A DNA stretch of 64,000 nt from Gemmatimonadaceae bacterium (GCA_040882285.1 JBBEBQ010000005.1:1-64000), one strand, 5' to 3'; shown: positions 41,819-50,168, numbered from the stretch's first letter. Made by a program: numbers and translations. The notes: generated from the letters alone by a model not told the origin.

Positions 41819-42100
41819 TTAGAGTCCAGGCTCATCATCGAACCTCCGCTTCCCGCGCAATTTCCATATCACCCCGGCGGGGAGCGTCACCATCCCGATC
41901 AGCGCCCCCGTCAGCATGAAGATGTGCCAGTCGCACGCCGGCAGTCCGCTCGGCGGCTGGCACCCGCGCGCCCAGCCGGCAATCTTCGCGACCAGCACGG
42001 CGATCATGCCGCCGCTGAAAAATCCGCCGATCGTGGTCACGCAGCCAACGCCCAGGTACCGCTCGAAGCGGAACTCGTCGCGCTCGCCCGGGGCGGTCAT
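41819..42100 (-). CDS. small membrane protein
   Basis: 93 aa with two predicted membrane helices (GCVTTIGGFFSGGMIAVLVAKIAGW and DWHIFMLTGALIGMVTLPAGVIWKL), separated by a short loop with two Cys. The ATG overlaps the stop of the E1 beta fragment (ATGA), and it lies 14 bp upstream of the E2 gene. Not recognised. Confidence 0.65.
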   Translation of the reverse strand: MTAPGERDEFRFERYLGVGCVTTIGGFFSGGMIAVLVAKIAGWARGCQPPSGLPACDWHIFMLTGALIGMVTLPAGVIWKLRGKRRFDDEPGL

Positions 42101-42412
42101 CAGTAGGCGGCCAGCCGGCGAATCCCCCTTACAATATCCGCGGTCTGCGGGAGAACACAGTCCTCCAGCGACGGAGCGTACGGCAACGGCACGTCGGCGG
42201 CCGTAACTCTGAGCACCGGGGCGTCCAGCCACTCGAACGCCAGCTCGTTGATCCGGGCCGTTATCTCTCCCGCGATCCCTCCAGTCCGCGTGTCCTCGTG
42301 CACGACCAGAATCCGGTTCGTCTTTTTCACCGTCGCGACGATGGCGTCGTCGTCGAGCGGGAGCAGCGTGCGGAGATCGATCACCTCCACCGACAGCCCG
42401 CGCGAGTCGCCA
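42100..42412 (-). pseudogene. C-terminal fragment of a 2-oxoacid dehydrogenase E1 beta subunit
   Basis: About 100 codons match the C-terminal transketolase domain of E1 beta: RGLSVEVIDLRTLLPLDDDAIVATVKKTNRILVVHEDTRTGGIAGEITARI, then PSLEDCVLPQTADIVRGIRRL. The catalytic ThDP-binding part is missing. Similarity begins right at the stop of the upstream gene (42413), and no ATG lies in frame there; only an internal GTG or a distant upstream start could be used. This looks like a deletion remnant beside its E2 partner. A misassembly cannot be excluded. Confidence 0.72.
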
Positions 42413-42706
42413 TCAATACGCGGCGCGCAGCCTGTGCCTGGGGTCGGCCGTCCGCCGCAGCTCGGTGAAGAACCGCTTGACGTTCCGGTCGAGGCGGCTC
42501 TCACCGGTCTGATCGGTGGACACCTCGACGAACGTGTAGTGCCCTCCCTCCTTCTCCACCTTCAGCTTCATGCTTCCCAGGTTGCCGACGTACAAGCGGG
42601 CGCGGTGCGAGTTGACCGTCCGCTCGAGAGTGAGGCGGGCGAAAAAATCGTCGGCGGCCGCGAGCACGTCGTCGGGCGCGAGCTGAGTGCGGTAGAAGTG
42701 GCGCAT
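42413..42706 (-). CDS. hypothetical protein
   Basis: 97 aa from an ATG. It begins MRHFYRTQLAPDDVLAAADDFF and has alternating short helices and strands (RLYVGNLGSMKLKVEKEGGHYTFVEVSTDQ). No signal, Cys or membrane helix. It ends precisely where E1 beta similarity starts, consistent with a deletion junction behind it. Not recognised. Confidence 0.62.
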   Translation of the reverse strand: MRHFYRTQLAPDDVLAAADDFFARLTLERTVNSHRARLYVGNLGSMKLKVEKEGGHYTFVEVSTDQTGESRLDRNVKRFFTELRRTADPRHRLRAAY

Positions 42707-42715
42707 GCTCGCTCG

Positions 42716-43216
42716 TCAGTATCCGGGCTTGGTGGAAGGCCGCACCGTCTGAACCCAGTCGGCGCGCTCCAGTCTCTGGGTCGAGTCCCTGCGGAATTGA
42801 ATCGCGATCGCCCAGTCGCCCGAGATCACGTAGTACAGCCGCGCGTAATACGTGCCGATCTCCTTGCCCTTCGCGAGACCGTCGTCGGTGTTGGCTCCGT
42901 CCGGGCTGGTGGCGAAGATCCGCCCCTCTCCGTTCTCGATCGGCTGGTTCGTCTCGCGGTCGCGAACCACGACTTTGTAGATCGCCGGCTCGAGCGCCTC
43001 CGGCGGCATCGGATCGACCGAGATGCGATACGTGTAATTGTCGGTCCATTGCCGGATGTCGGTGATGGGCTGGCTGGGGCCGCAAGCGAGCGCTGCCATC
43101 ACGGCGAACGCCAACAAAAAGCTATTGGCTGTTGGCTGTTGGCTGTTGGCAAGGCAGTGATGGGTTTTCGCTTTTGGCCAAGAGCCAATAGCCAATAGCC
43201 AATAGCTCCGTGTCAT
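42716..43216 (-). CDS. putative lipoprotein with a heptamer element in its 5' region
   Basis: The confident part is a lipobox FAVMAALAC followed by about 125 residues of an immunoglobulin-like, YtkA-type fold (IYKVVVRDRETNQPIENGEGRIFA, YYARLYYVISGDWAIAI). The ATG at 43214-43216 overlaps the Ino1 stop (ATGA) and gives 166 aa, but the first 32 residues (YWLLAIGSW, NSQQPTANS) are encoded by the heptamer arrays. A TTG nearer the signal peptide is an alternative start. Function unknown. Confidence 0.62.
   Translation of the reverse strand: MTRSYWLLAIGSWPKAKTHHCLANSQQPTANSFLLAFAVMAALACGPSQPITDIRQWTDNYTYRISVDPMPPEALEPAIYKVVVRDRETNQPIENGEGRIFATSPDGANTDDGLAKGKEIGTYYARLYYVISGDWAIAIQFRRDSTQRLERADWVQTVRPSTKPGY
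43121..43207. repeat. inverted pair of CTATTGG/CCAATAG heptamer arrays inside a coding start
   Basis: Left arm 43121-43150 (CTATTGG, CTGTTGG three times); right arm 43183-43207 (CCAAGAG, CCAATAG three times). Spacer about 32 bp. It lies between the coupled ATG and the signal-peptide core of the lipoprotein gene and keeps the frame open. Confidence 0.85.
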
Positions 43217-44544
43217 GTGTAGTACTCCAATCCCAGGTGCGTGATCTGCTCCTCGCCCATCAGGTGGCGCAGCGTGTTCTTCAGCTTGGTCTGCTGGATG
43301 AACAGGTCGTGCTCCGGCTGCAGACCGGGCGCGGCCATCGGGCTCTTGTAGTAGAACGACAGCCACTCCTGAATTCCCTTCATTCCGGCCCGCTGCGCGA
43401 AATCGGACAGCAACGCCAGGTCCAGCACGAGTGGTGCCGCGAGGATCGAGTCCCGGCAGAGGAAGTTGATCTTGATCTGCATCGGATAGTTCATCCACCC
43501 GAAGATGTCGATGTTGTCCCAGCCTTCCTTGTTGTCGCCGCGAGGGGGGTAGTAGTTGATGCGCACGACATGCGAAAAGTTCTTGTACAGATCGGGGTAG
43601 ACCTCGGGCTGCAGGATCGTGTGCAGCACGCTCAGCTTGGACTCCTCCTTGGTCTTGAACGACGCGGGGTCGTCCAGCACCTCGCCGTCACGATTCCCCA
43701 GGATGTTGGTCGAGTACCACCCGGCGAGGCCCAGCATGCGCGCCTTGAGCGCCGGCGCTACCACCGTCTTGAGCCACGTCTGGCCGGTCTTGAAGTCCTT
43801 GCCGGAGATGGGAACTCCCTTCCGCTGCGCGAGATCGATCAGCGCCAGCGTGTCGACGCACAGGTTGGGAGCACCGTTGCAGAACGGCACGCCCTCCATG
43901 ATCGCGGCCCAGGCGTACAGCATCGACGGCGCGATCGCGTCGTCGTTCCGCTCCATCGCCTTTTCGAACTCGGCGATCGTCGCGTGCTGAGGTCCCGGCA
44001 GGATGAAGATCTCGGTGGAGGCGCACCACACTATGACCGCGCGATCCAGCCCGTTCCGCGCGATGAAATCACGGATGTCCTGCCGGATCTGCTCGGCGAG
44101 ATCGCGCTTGGACTTGCCCTGCTTGAGGTTGGTCCCCTGTATCCTGGCCACGTATTTGGTCTCGAACGCGGCCGGCATCGGCTTGATGGCGGAGAGGAAC
44201 TCCGCGACCGGCGCGAGGTCCCGCTCATCGAGGACGCCCGCCTTTTTCGCCGCGGTCAGCGCGTCGTCCGGGATGGGGTCCCACGCGCCGAACACCAGGT
44301 CGTCGAGCTCCGCCAGCGGGACGAAATCCCTGATCAGCGGCGCGCGTGCCTCAGTGCGCTTGCCGAGACGGATCGTCGCCATCTGCGTCAGCGAGCCGAT
44401 CGGGCGCGAGTGGCCGCGGCGTACGCTCTCCACGCCGGCCATGAACGTGGTGGATACAGCCCCCAGCCCGACGGTCAGTACGCCGAGCTTGCCTCCGGCC
44501 GGCTTGACGCCGCCCGGGTTGTTGCCGGGAATCGAATCAGACAC
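43213..44544 (-). CDS. ino1: inositol-3-phosphate synthase
   Basis: 443 aa. The N-terminal NAD site LGVLTVGLGAVSTTFMAGV and GTNLKQGKSKRDLAEQIRQDI, NGAPNLCVDTLALIDLAQRKGVPISGKDFKTGQT and the C-terminal FLCRDSILAAPLVLDLALL identify MIPS. It converts glucose 6-phosphate to myo-inositol 3-phosphate. The GTG at 44542-44544 starts 11 bp after the CDP-alcohol transferase; the two steps suggest phosphatidylinositol-type lipids. Confidence 0.93.
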   Translation of the reverse strand: MSDSIPGNNPGGVKPAGGKLGVLTVGLGAVSTTFMAGVESVRRGHSRPIGSLTQMATIRLGKRTEARAPLIRDFVPLAELDDLVFGAWDPIPDDALTAAKKAGVLDERDLAPVAEFLSAIKPMPAAFETKYVARIQGTNLKQGKSKRDLAEQIRQDIRDFIARNGLDRAVIVWCASTEIFILPGPQHATIAEFEKAMERNDDAIAPSMLYAWAAIMEGVPFCNGAPNLCVDTLALIDLAQRKGVPISGKDFKTGQTWLKTVVAPALKARMLGLAGWYSTNILGNRDGEVLDDPASFKTKEESKLSVLHTILQPEVYPDLYKNFSHVVRINYYPPRGDNKEGWDNIDIFGWMNYPMQIKINFLCRDSILAAPLVLDLALLSDFAQRAGMKGIQEWLSFYYKSPMAAPGLQPEHDLFIQQTKLKNTLRHLMGEEQITHLGLEYYT

Positions 44545-44555
44545 GCGTGCCTGTG

Positions 44556-45248
44556 TTAAGAATGAGCGCGCCGCGTGGCCTGCTGGCCGACGGGCGTGTT
44601 GTTCTCGCCGACGACGTGAATCCGCGGAATCTCTTCCGTCGTCGTGAGCGTGCGCACGAACAGTATTCGCTGCACCGCCGTGATCCAGGCCGCGACGGCC
44701 AGCAGGATGACGATGCCGGCGAGCACCTTGCCGCCGAGCACCAGGCCGAACAGCGCCTGCGGCGCTGAGAGGAGCACGAACCGCTCGGGGCGCTGGAGAA
44801 ATCCGACCTTGGCGTCGAGCCCCAGCGCTTCCGCGCGGGCGCGGGTGTAGGAGATGATGAACGTCCCGATCATGCCGACCAGGCACACGACCATCAGCGG
44901 AACGCTGGAAAAGCGCGGGCTCGTAGCGTAGAACATCGTGAGCCCGGCCATCAACGCTCCGTCGCCGACTCTGTCGAGCGTGGAGTCGTAGAACGCGCCG
45001 AACACCGTGGCCCGGTTGGCGCGCCGGGCGACGCGCCCGTCGAGCACGTCGAACAGGGCCGTGAGGCTGAGCACCCAGCCGCCGAGCATGATGTGGCCGA
45101 AGCCGAACGCGACCGCCGCCCCGACCGTGAAGACGGCGCCGAGCGTGGTCAGCGCGTTGGGGCTGACGCCCGCCCGCGCCAGAGCTCCAGCAACGGGATC
45201 GAGGAGTCGCAGATACCCCTCTTTGATCCCCTCCCACAATGATCTCAT
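44556..45248 (-). CDS. CDP-alcohol phosphatidyltransferase (likely inositol-phosphate lipid synthase)
   Basis: 230 aa membrane enzyme with about 6 helices. DVLDGRVARRANRATVFGAFYDSTLDRVGD carries the full D-G-A-R-x8-G-x3-D-x3-D motif. Pairing with inositol-3-phosphate synthase makes phosphatidylinositol-phosphate synthase the best guess; PgsA activity is an alternative. The ATG is at 45246-45248. Confidence 0.86.
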   Translation of the reverse strand: MRSLWEGIKEGYLRLLDPVAGALARAGVSPNALTTLGAVFTVGAAVAFGFGHIMLGGWVLSLTALFDVLDGRVARRANRATVFGAFYDSTLDRVGDGALMAGLTMFYATSPRFSSVPLMVVCLVGMIGTFIISYTRARAEALGLDAKVGFLQRPERFVLLSAPQALFGLVLGGKVLAGIVILLAVAAWITAVQRILFVRTLTTTEEIPRIHVVGENNTPVGQQATRRAHS

Positions 45249-45303
45249 GCCGCTCCGAACGTGAGTTGATGGCCCGCCACCGGACGACCCGCTCGGACGG
45301 TCG

Positions 45304-45345
45304 AACAAAAAAGAACGGGTCGGCGCCCTGCTGGGGCCGACCCGT
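45304..45345 (-). terminator. intrinsic terminator between the lipoprotein gene and the phosphatidyltransferase gene
   Basis: Stem ACGGGTCGGC (45315-45324) / GCCGACCCGT (45336-45345) with an 11-nt loop, followed on the minus strand by TTCTTTTTTG. It ends transcription of the gene at 45373-45720. Confidence 0.85.
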
Positions 45346-45372
45346 AAAGGTATCGGGCGCTGTGACTCGTAG

Positions 45373-45720
45373 CTAGGGAACTCGCCACTCGTACATGTTC
45401 TCGAGCACGACGTTGTCCTTCGAATAAGTCCGGGCCCCATCCACCGTCCGGGCGCGCAGGGTCACCACGGAGCCGACCGAGAAACCCTGGACCGGCACCC
45501 ATTCCGAGCTGTTCGCGCCGATCTGCTTCACGAAGACGTCGGTGGTCCCGCCCCCGCTTATGTACACGTTCACCGCCTGACTCAGGTTGTTCGTCACCCT
45601 GAGCGCGACCTCGTTGGTGGTCGGTGTACCGGTCTCGACCTGCACCTGCCGCGGACCGCAGCCTACGGCCGCGGTGGCGAAAGCAACAGCCGCTAGAATC
45701 CTGAGCACACGCGCCTCCAT
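45373..45720 (-). CDS. small lipoprotein of unknown function
   Basis: 115 aa. Signal peptide MEARVLRILAAVAFATAAVGC with lipobox Cys 21. The mature part (LRVTNNLSQAVNVYISGGG, VVTLRARTVDGARTYSKDNVVLEN) looks like a single beta-sandwich domain. The gene ends in its own terminator. Not recognised. Confidence 0.7.
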   Translation of the reverse strand: MEARVLRILAAVAFATAAVGCGPRQVQVETGTPTTNEVALRVTNNLSQAVNVYISGGGTTDVFVKQIGANSSEWVPVQGFSVGSVVTLRARTVDGARTYSKDNVVLENMYEWRVP

Positions 45721-45765
45721 TTAGTCGTGGGACGCGGTCCCGGCGTGCAAGAGCCGTGCGCGAGC

Positions 45766-47070
45766 CTAGCGATACAGGAAGTGCGGCCGGGCGCGGTCCC
45801 TGAACTCGAACACGCTGGCCAGCTCGCGGTCCAGCAGGCCGTCGGGATCCTCCTCTCCGCTGACCAGCGCGCGACGCATGTCCGGGTCGCCGAAGCGCAG
45901 GTCGAACCCCAGTGAGTCTATGCGCAGCGAGTCCGGCGACGTCCGCGCCAGCGCCCAGAGAACGTTGGCGCCGATGCGCGACGGCTGCACCTGGTTCCGA
46001 TTCGTGATCCACATGCGGATCCCGGGTACTCGCACGCCGCCGTACTTCCCGTCCGTCGGCGCGCGGGGAACGAACGTCTCCGCCTCGAACCGGATGCCGC
46101 GGATGGGCCGCTGCGCGAGCAGATCGAGTACCTCGCGCACCTTCATCCACGGAGCGCCGAACCGCTGAAACGGCGCGTCGGTACCGCGGCCGACCGACAG
46201 CCGCGTTCGCTCGAATGCCACCAGCGACGGATACAGCAGCGCGCTTTGCAGCGACACGATCGCCGGCGACGGGTTCACCCACGGCAGATCGGTTCTATCG
46301 AACCACAGGTCGCGGCTCCAGCCGCGCATCGGGACCACGTGCAGGTCGGCGCCGATGCCCAGCTCCTGGTTGTAATACAAGGCCATCTCGCCCATGGTGA
46401 GCCCGTGCCGCAGCGGCATCGGATGCAGCGCGTACGCCCGCGCCGGCCGGCCGGGCATCGCCGTGTCGGCGTTGGCCAGGGCCGAGTCGAGCATCGGGCC
46501 CTCGCTGTAGAATCCGGTCAGCGGGTTCGGACGGTCGAGCACGATGAAGGGCTTCCCGTGCCGGGCCGCCGAGCGCATCGCGTACACCATCGCGCCGACG
46601 TACGTCCAGGTCCTCGTGCCGACGTCCTGCAAGTCGAAGACGATCGCGTCGAGCTGCCGGACCACACTGTCGGGCGGTGCCGTCGTCGTCGCCCGGTACA
46701 GCGAGTAGATCCGGACACCGGTTCTCGGATCCACGTAGTCGGGGAGGTCGGTCCTGTCCTCGGTCCCGCGGATCCCGTGCTCCGGAGCGAAAACGGCGAC
46801 CAGCCGCACGCCCGCTTGCCGCGCGCGCGAGTCGCTCGAGAGCAGGTCCACGAGATTCCGCCGGCGCTCGTCGATCGACGTCTGGTTCGCGATGACGCCT
46901 ACCCGCTTGCCCCTGATCAAGCCGATGCTGTCCTGCAGCAGCACGGTGATCCCCGGGATCACTTTGGCGCGCGCCAGCTCGTGGGTGGGGTCGATCGGCT
47001 TGTGCGTGACGGTGCACCCGGCCAGGAGCGGGAGCAGGAGGACCAGACGGGCTGACTGTGGAACTGACAT
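45766..47070 (-). CDS. namZ: exo-beta-N-acetylmuramidase NamZ (DUF1343) lipoprotein
   Basis: 434 aa. Signal peptide with lipobox (LLLPLLAGC). DUF1343 marks: VGVIANQTSIDERRRNLVDLL, FAPEHGIRGTEDRTDLPDYVDPRTGVRIYSLY, DLQDVGTRTWTYVGAM, VLDRPNPLTG. Characterised members release MurNAc from the non-reducing end of peptidoglycan fragments. The ATG at 47068-47070 gives a compact signal peptide; an ATG at 47106 adds 12 residues. The symporter and kinase on the opposite strand may use the released sugar. Confidence 0.85.
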   Translation of the reverse strand: MSVPQSARLVLLLPLLAGCTVTHKPIDPTHELARAKVIPGITVLLQDSIGLIRGKRVGVIANQTSIDERRRNLVDLLSSDSRARQAGVRLVAVFAPEHGIRGTEDRTDLPDYVDPRTGVRIYSLYRATTTAPPDSVVRQLDAIVFDLQDVGTRTWTYVGAMVYAMRSAARHGKPFIVLDRPNPLTGFYSEGPMLDSALANADTAMPGRPARAYALHPMPLRHGLTMGEMALYYNQELGIGADLHVVPMRGWSRDLWFDRTDLPWVNPSPAIVSLQSALLYPSLVAFERTRLSVGRGTDAPFQRFGAPWMKVREVLDLLAQRPIRGIRFEAETFVPRAPTDGKYGGVRVPGIRMWITNRNQVQPSRIGANVLWALARTSPDSLRIDSLGFDLRFGDPDMRRALVSGEEDPDGLLDRELASVFEFRDRARPHFLYR

Positions 47071-47125
47071 CGGCGGTACGGGGTCGAAGAGGGTGAAAGG
47101 CGCCATGGATAATACCCTGAAAAGC

Positions 47126-47295
47126 AGCTGTTGGCTCTTGGCTGTTGGCTCTTGGCTCTGCCCGGACGAACCTCGGCTAGATCTCATGGTCAGGAGCGGT
47201 AGCCAACAGCCAATAGCCAATAGCCAATAGCCAATAGCCAATAGCCAATAGCCAATAGCCAACAGCCAATAGCCAATAGCCAATAGCCAATAGCT
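47126..47295. repeat. largest CTNTTGG/CCAATAG inverted array (about 13 copies in the right arm)
   Basis: Left arm 47126-47160 (CTGTTGG and CTCTTGG alternating). Right arm 47200-47295 is about 13 CCAATAG/CCAACAG units, the longest run in the window. It lies in the 225 bp divergent gap between namZ and the ErpA gene. The repeat ends about 35 bp before the ErpA ATG, so it could lie within or next to both promoters. Confidence 0.88.
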
Positions 47296-47331
47296 TTGCT
47301 TAGATTGATACGAAGACCAGGAGGCAACTAA

Positions 47332-47688
47332 ATGTCCGTTTCGTCCCAGCCGGAAATCGCGCTCGTCATCACGCCCGTCGCGGCGGTCGAGGTCAAGCGC
47401 TTCATAGAAACCGAAGGCGTCAGCCCTGCAGAGGGCGGGTTGCGCGTGTCCGTTCAGCCGGGCGGGTGCAGCGGCTTCAAGTACAGCCTGCTGATCGAGG
47501 ACAAGCGCGCCGAGGACGATGTCGTCCTCGAGCAGGATGGCTTCAACGTGTTCGTCGATCCCTTCTCCGCCCAGTACCTCAGCGGAATCACGATCGATTA
47601 CGTGTCGTCGATGCAGGGCTCCGGTTTCACCTTCAAGAACCCCAACGCGACCGGCGGCTGCGGCTGCGGCAGCTCTTTCTCCGCATAA
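47332..47688 (+). CDS. erpA: iron-sulfur cluster insertion protein (ErpA/IscA family)
   Basis: 118 aa. VSVQPGGCSGFKYSL supplies the first Cys and TGGCGCGSSF the C-terminal CxC, the A-type carrier triad. AGGAGG lies 7 nt before the ATG. It accepts and delivers 2Fe-2S or 4Fe-4S clusters. No Isc or Suf genes are nearby. Confidence 0.92.
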   Translation: MSVSSQPEIALVITPVAAVEVKRFIETEGVSPAEGGLRVSVQPGGCSGFKYSLLIEDKRAEDDVVLEQDGFNVFVDPFSAQYLSGITIDYVSSMQGSGFTFKNPNATGGCGCGSSFSA

Positions 47689-47727
47689 CTCCGCCGCGCG
47701 GACGGTGCACTTTACGAGGGCGGTGAA

Positions 47728-49242
47728 TTGACCAGCGCATTCACCGCCCTCGATCTGTTTGTGCTGGTGGCGTATCTCGGCGGCACCACCTGGCTCGGCA
47801 TCTGGCTCGGCCGCGGCCAGAAGGACGCGAAGGATTACTTCATCGCCGGCCAGCAGATCCCGTGGTGGGCGATCCTCTTCTCGGTCGTCGCCACCGAGAC
47901 CAGCGCGCTGACTTTCATCAGCATCCCCGGAGTCGCTTACCTCGGGAACTTCGGCTTCCTCCAGGTCGCGGCCGGATACCTGGTCGGACGGATCATCGTC
48001 GCGTACACGCTGCTGCCGCGGTACTACCAGGGCGAGCTCGTCACCGCCTATACGCTGTTGGAGCGGAGGTTCGGCCTGCACACGCGGCGGTTCGCGTCGG
48101 TCACCTTCATGGTCACGCGCGGCTTCGGTGATTCGGTGCGCATCTTCGCCACGGCGATACCGATCGCGATCATCATCGGTCCGGCGTTGCCGGCGGGCTG
48201 GACGCGGCCCGTTTCCATCCTCGTGCTCGGCGTGCTGACGCTCATCTACACGTATCACGGCGGGATGCGCGCCGTAGTCTGGACGGACGTTGTGCAGACA
48301 GTGGTGTACCTCCTCGGCGGCATCGGCGCGGTGTACCTCATCGGGCAGGGCGTGGACGGCGGCTGGAGCGCGGTCTTCGCGCAGGCGGGCGACGCCGGAA
48401 AGCTGCGCGGAATAGATCTGTACACCGGCTTCGACCGGCCCCACACGCTCTTTGCCGGCTTGATAGGCGGCGCGTTTCTGTCCATGGCTTCACACGGCGC
48501 GGATCAGCTGATCGTGCAGCGCCTGCTGGCCTCCACGACGCTGCGCGACGCGCGTAAGGCGCTCATCGGAAGCGGCATCGCTGTGTTCCTGCAGTTCTCC
48601 CTCTTCCTGACCATCGGGATCGGGCTGTGGGCTTTCTTCGGAACGCGCGAATTCGCCGCGCCCGACGCGATCTTCCCGACCTTCATCGTCGAGAACATGC
48701 CGCCGGGTATGACCGGGCTGGTGATCGCGGCGATTCTCGCGGCCGCCATGAGCAGCCTGTCCGGATCGATCAACTCGCTCGGCGCCGCTACGACCCACGA
48801 TCTCTACCTGCCCCTCTCGAAGCGGCGCGCCGACGACCCCGCGACGCTCCGCGTCGGCAAGCTGTTCTCGCTGGCGTGGGGTCTCGCGCTGCTCACGGGA
48901 TCGCTGCTGTATCGCGAGCAGGGCACGCCGGTCGTCATCGTCGCGCTCTCGATCGCCTCGTTCACCTACGGCGCGCTGCTGGGCGGGTTCTTCCTCGGGA
49001 TACTCTGGCGCCGGGCGATTCAGCGTGACGCCATTCTCGGCATGGCCACTGGAATAATCGTCATGACGTTCGTCGTCTTCTCGCGGCAGCTCGGTCCCCT
49101 GCTTCCCGGGATCGGCGGAACGCTCGCGTCGTTCTCCACGATCGCGTGGCCCTGGTACGTGCTCATCGGCACCACCGTGACCATGGCCACCGGTATCCTG
49201 TCGTCGCTGACGCACGCGGAGCCTGCGCCGCGCGCCCCATGA
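47728..49242 (+). CDS. sodium:solute symporter (SSF family)
   Basis: 504 aa from a TTG with GGGCGG upstream. About 13 membrane helices. SSF marks include ATETSALTFISIPGVAYLGN, RGFGDSVRIFATAI, TYHGGMRAVVWTDVVQ and MSSLSGSINSLGAATTHDLY. Substrate is unknown; context (NamZ upstream, BadF kinase coupled downstream by ATGA) suggests an N-acetyl sugar such as MurNAc or GlcNAc. Confidence 0.86.
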   Translation: MTSAFTALDLFVLVAYLGGTTWLGIWLGRGQKDAKDYFIAGQQIPWWAILFSVVATETSALTFISIPGVAYLGNFGFLQVAAGYLVGRIIVAYTLLPRYYQGELVTAYTLLERRFGLHTRRFASVTFMVTRGFGDSVRIFATAIPIAIIIGPALPAGWTRPVSILVLGVLTLIYTYHGGMRAVVWTDVVQTVVYLLGGIGAVYLIGQGVDGGWSAVFAQAGDAGKLRGIDLYTGFDRPHTLFAGLIGGAFLSMASHGADQLIVQRLLASTTLRDARKALIGSGIAVFLQFSLFLTIGIGLWAFFGTREFAAPDAIFPTFIVENMPPGMTGLVIAAILAAAMSSLSGSINSLGAATTHDLYLPLSKRRADDPATLRVGKLFSLAWGLALLTGSLLYREQGTPVVIVALSIASFTYGALLGGFFLGILWRRAIQRDAILGMATGIIVMTFVVFSRQLGPLLPGIGGTLASFSTIAWPWYVLIGTTVTMATGILSSLTHAEPAPRAP

Positions 49243-50162
49243 GCAGGCTGGTCGCGGGCGTGGATGGCGGCGGGACGAAGACGCACGTCATCGTCGTGCG
49301 CGCCGACGGCTCGGTGGTGGCCGAGGGCGAGGGTCCAGGATCGGCCGTTGCCCCGGGACACGCGCCGGAGTCGGCGCGGGTGATCGCTAGCACCGTGGCC
49401 GCCGCGCTCGAGAAGATCGGAGACGGCGACAGAGCGCTGTCGCTGCTGCTGGTCGGGGTCGCCGGCGTAGGACGGAAGGACGAGCGCGAGAATCTCGCGG
49501 CCGCGCTGGAAGATCTGGACGTCGCCGAGGACGTGATCGTCGAGACGGACGCGGAGATCGCGCTGGAGGATGCGTTCAACGGCGGCCCGGGGATAATCCT
49601 CATCGCCGGCACGGGCTCGATCGCGCACGGCCGCGGGCCGACGGGAGCGCGCGCGCGCTGCGGCGGCTGGGGTCCGAAGCTCGGCGACGAGGGCAGCGGT
49701 GCGTGGATCGGAAGGCGCGCGCTCGGCATCGTCGCGGCCGCGCACGACGGGCGCGAGCCGCCCACGGCGCTGACTGGCGCCATCCTCACCGCCGCGCAGC
49801 TGAACGAGCCGGAGGAGCTGATTCCCTGGGCCGCGGCCGCCGACCCCAGGACGCTCGCGGCGCTCGCACCGACCGTCTTCTCGACGGCGGCCACCGATCC
49901 CCGCGCAAAATCGCTCGTCGATCTCGCGGCGGAAGAGCTCGTGCTCCACGTCCGCGCGCTAGCTCAGCGGCTATTCGGCGACGAGCGCGCCGACATCGAG
50001 CTGGCGTTCGCTGGCGGGCTGATGAAGAAGGGGTCGCCACTGCGGAAGCGGGTGGAGCACCGGCTGAAGTCAGCGGTGCCGGGGGCTCATGTGCATGTTG
50101 ATGCGATTGTCGGCGCGAGGGGGGCGGTTAAGCTCGCGATGCGGGGATCTGTCAGGGCGTAA
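49239..50162 (+). CDS. BadF/BadG-type N-acetylhexosamine kinase
   Basis: 307 aa ASKHA kinase. Phosphate loop VAGVDGGGTKTHVIV, the adenosine motif IILIAGTGSIAHG, and LGDEGSGAWIGRRAL identify the BadF/NagK group, which includes MurK and GlcNAc kinases. The ATG at 49239-49241 overlaps the symporter stop (ATGA). With the symporter it likely phosphorylates the imported sugar; MurNAc versus GlcNAc is open. Confidence 0.82.
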   Translation: MSRLVAGVDGGGTKTHVIVVRADGSVVAEGEGPGSAVAPGHAPESARVIASTVAAALEKIGDGDRALSLLLVGVAGVGRKDERENLAAALEDLDVAEDVIVETDAEIALEDAFNGGPGIILIAGTGSIAHGRGPTGARARCGGWGPKLGDEGSGAWIGRRALGIVAAAHDGREPPTALTGAILTAAQLNEPEELIPWAAAADPRTLAALAPTVFSTAATDPRAKSLVDLAAEELVLHVRALAQRLFGDERADIELAFAGGLMKKGSPLRKRVEHRLKSAVPGAHVHVDAIVGARGAVKLAMRGSVRA

Positions 50163-50168
50163 AAACCA

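Noticed and set aside
47200-47295. Short tandem repeats resembling a CRISPR array
   Set aside because: Units are 7 bp with no unique spacers, and no cas genes are nearby.
45766-48444. One 892-codon minus-strand frame
   Set aside because: The first half is antisense to the SSF symporter and the ErpA gene; only the NamZ part, from 47070 down, is real.
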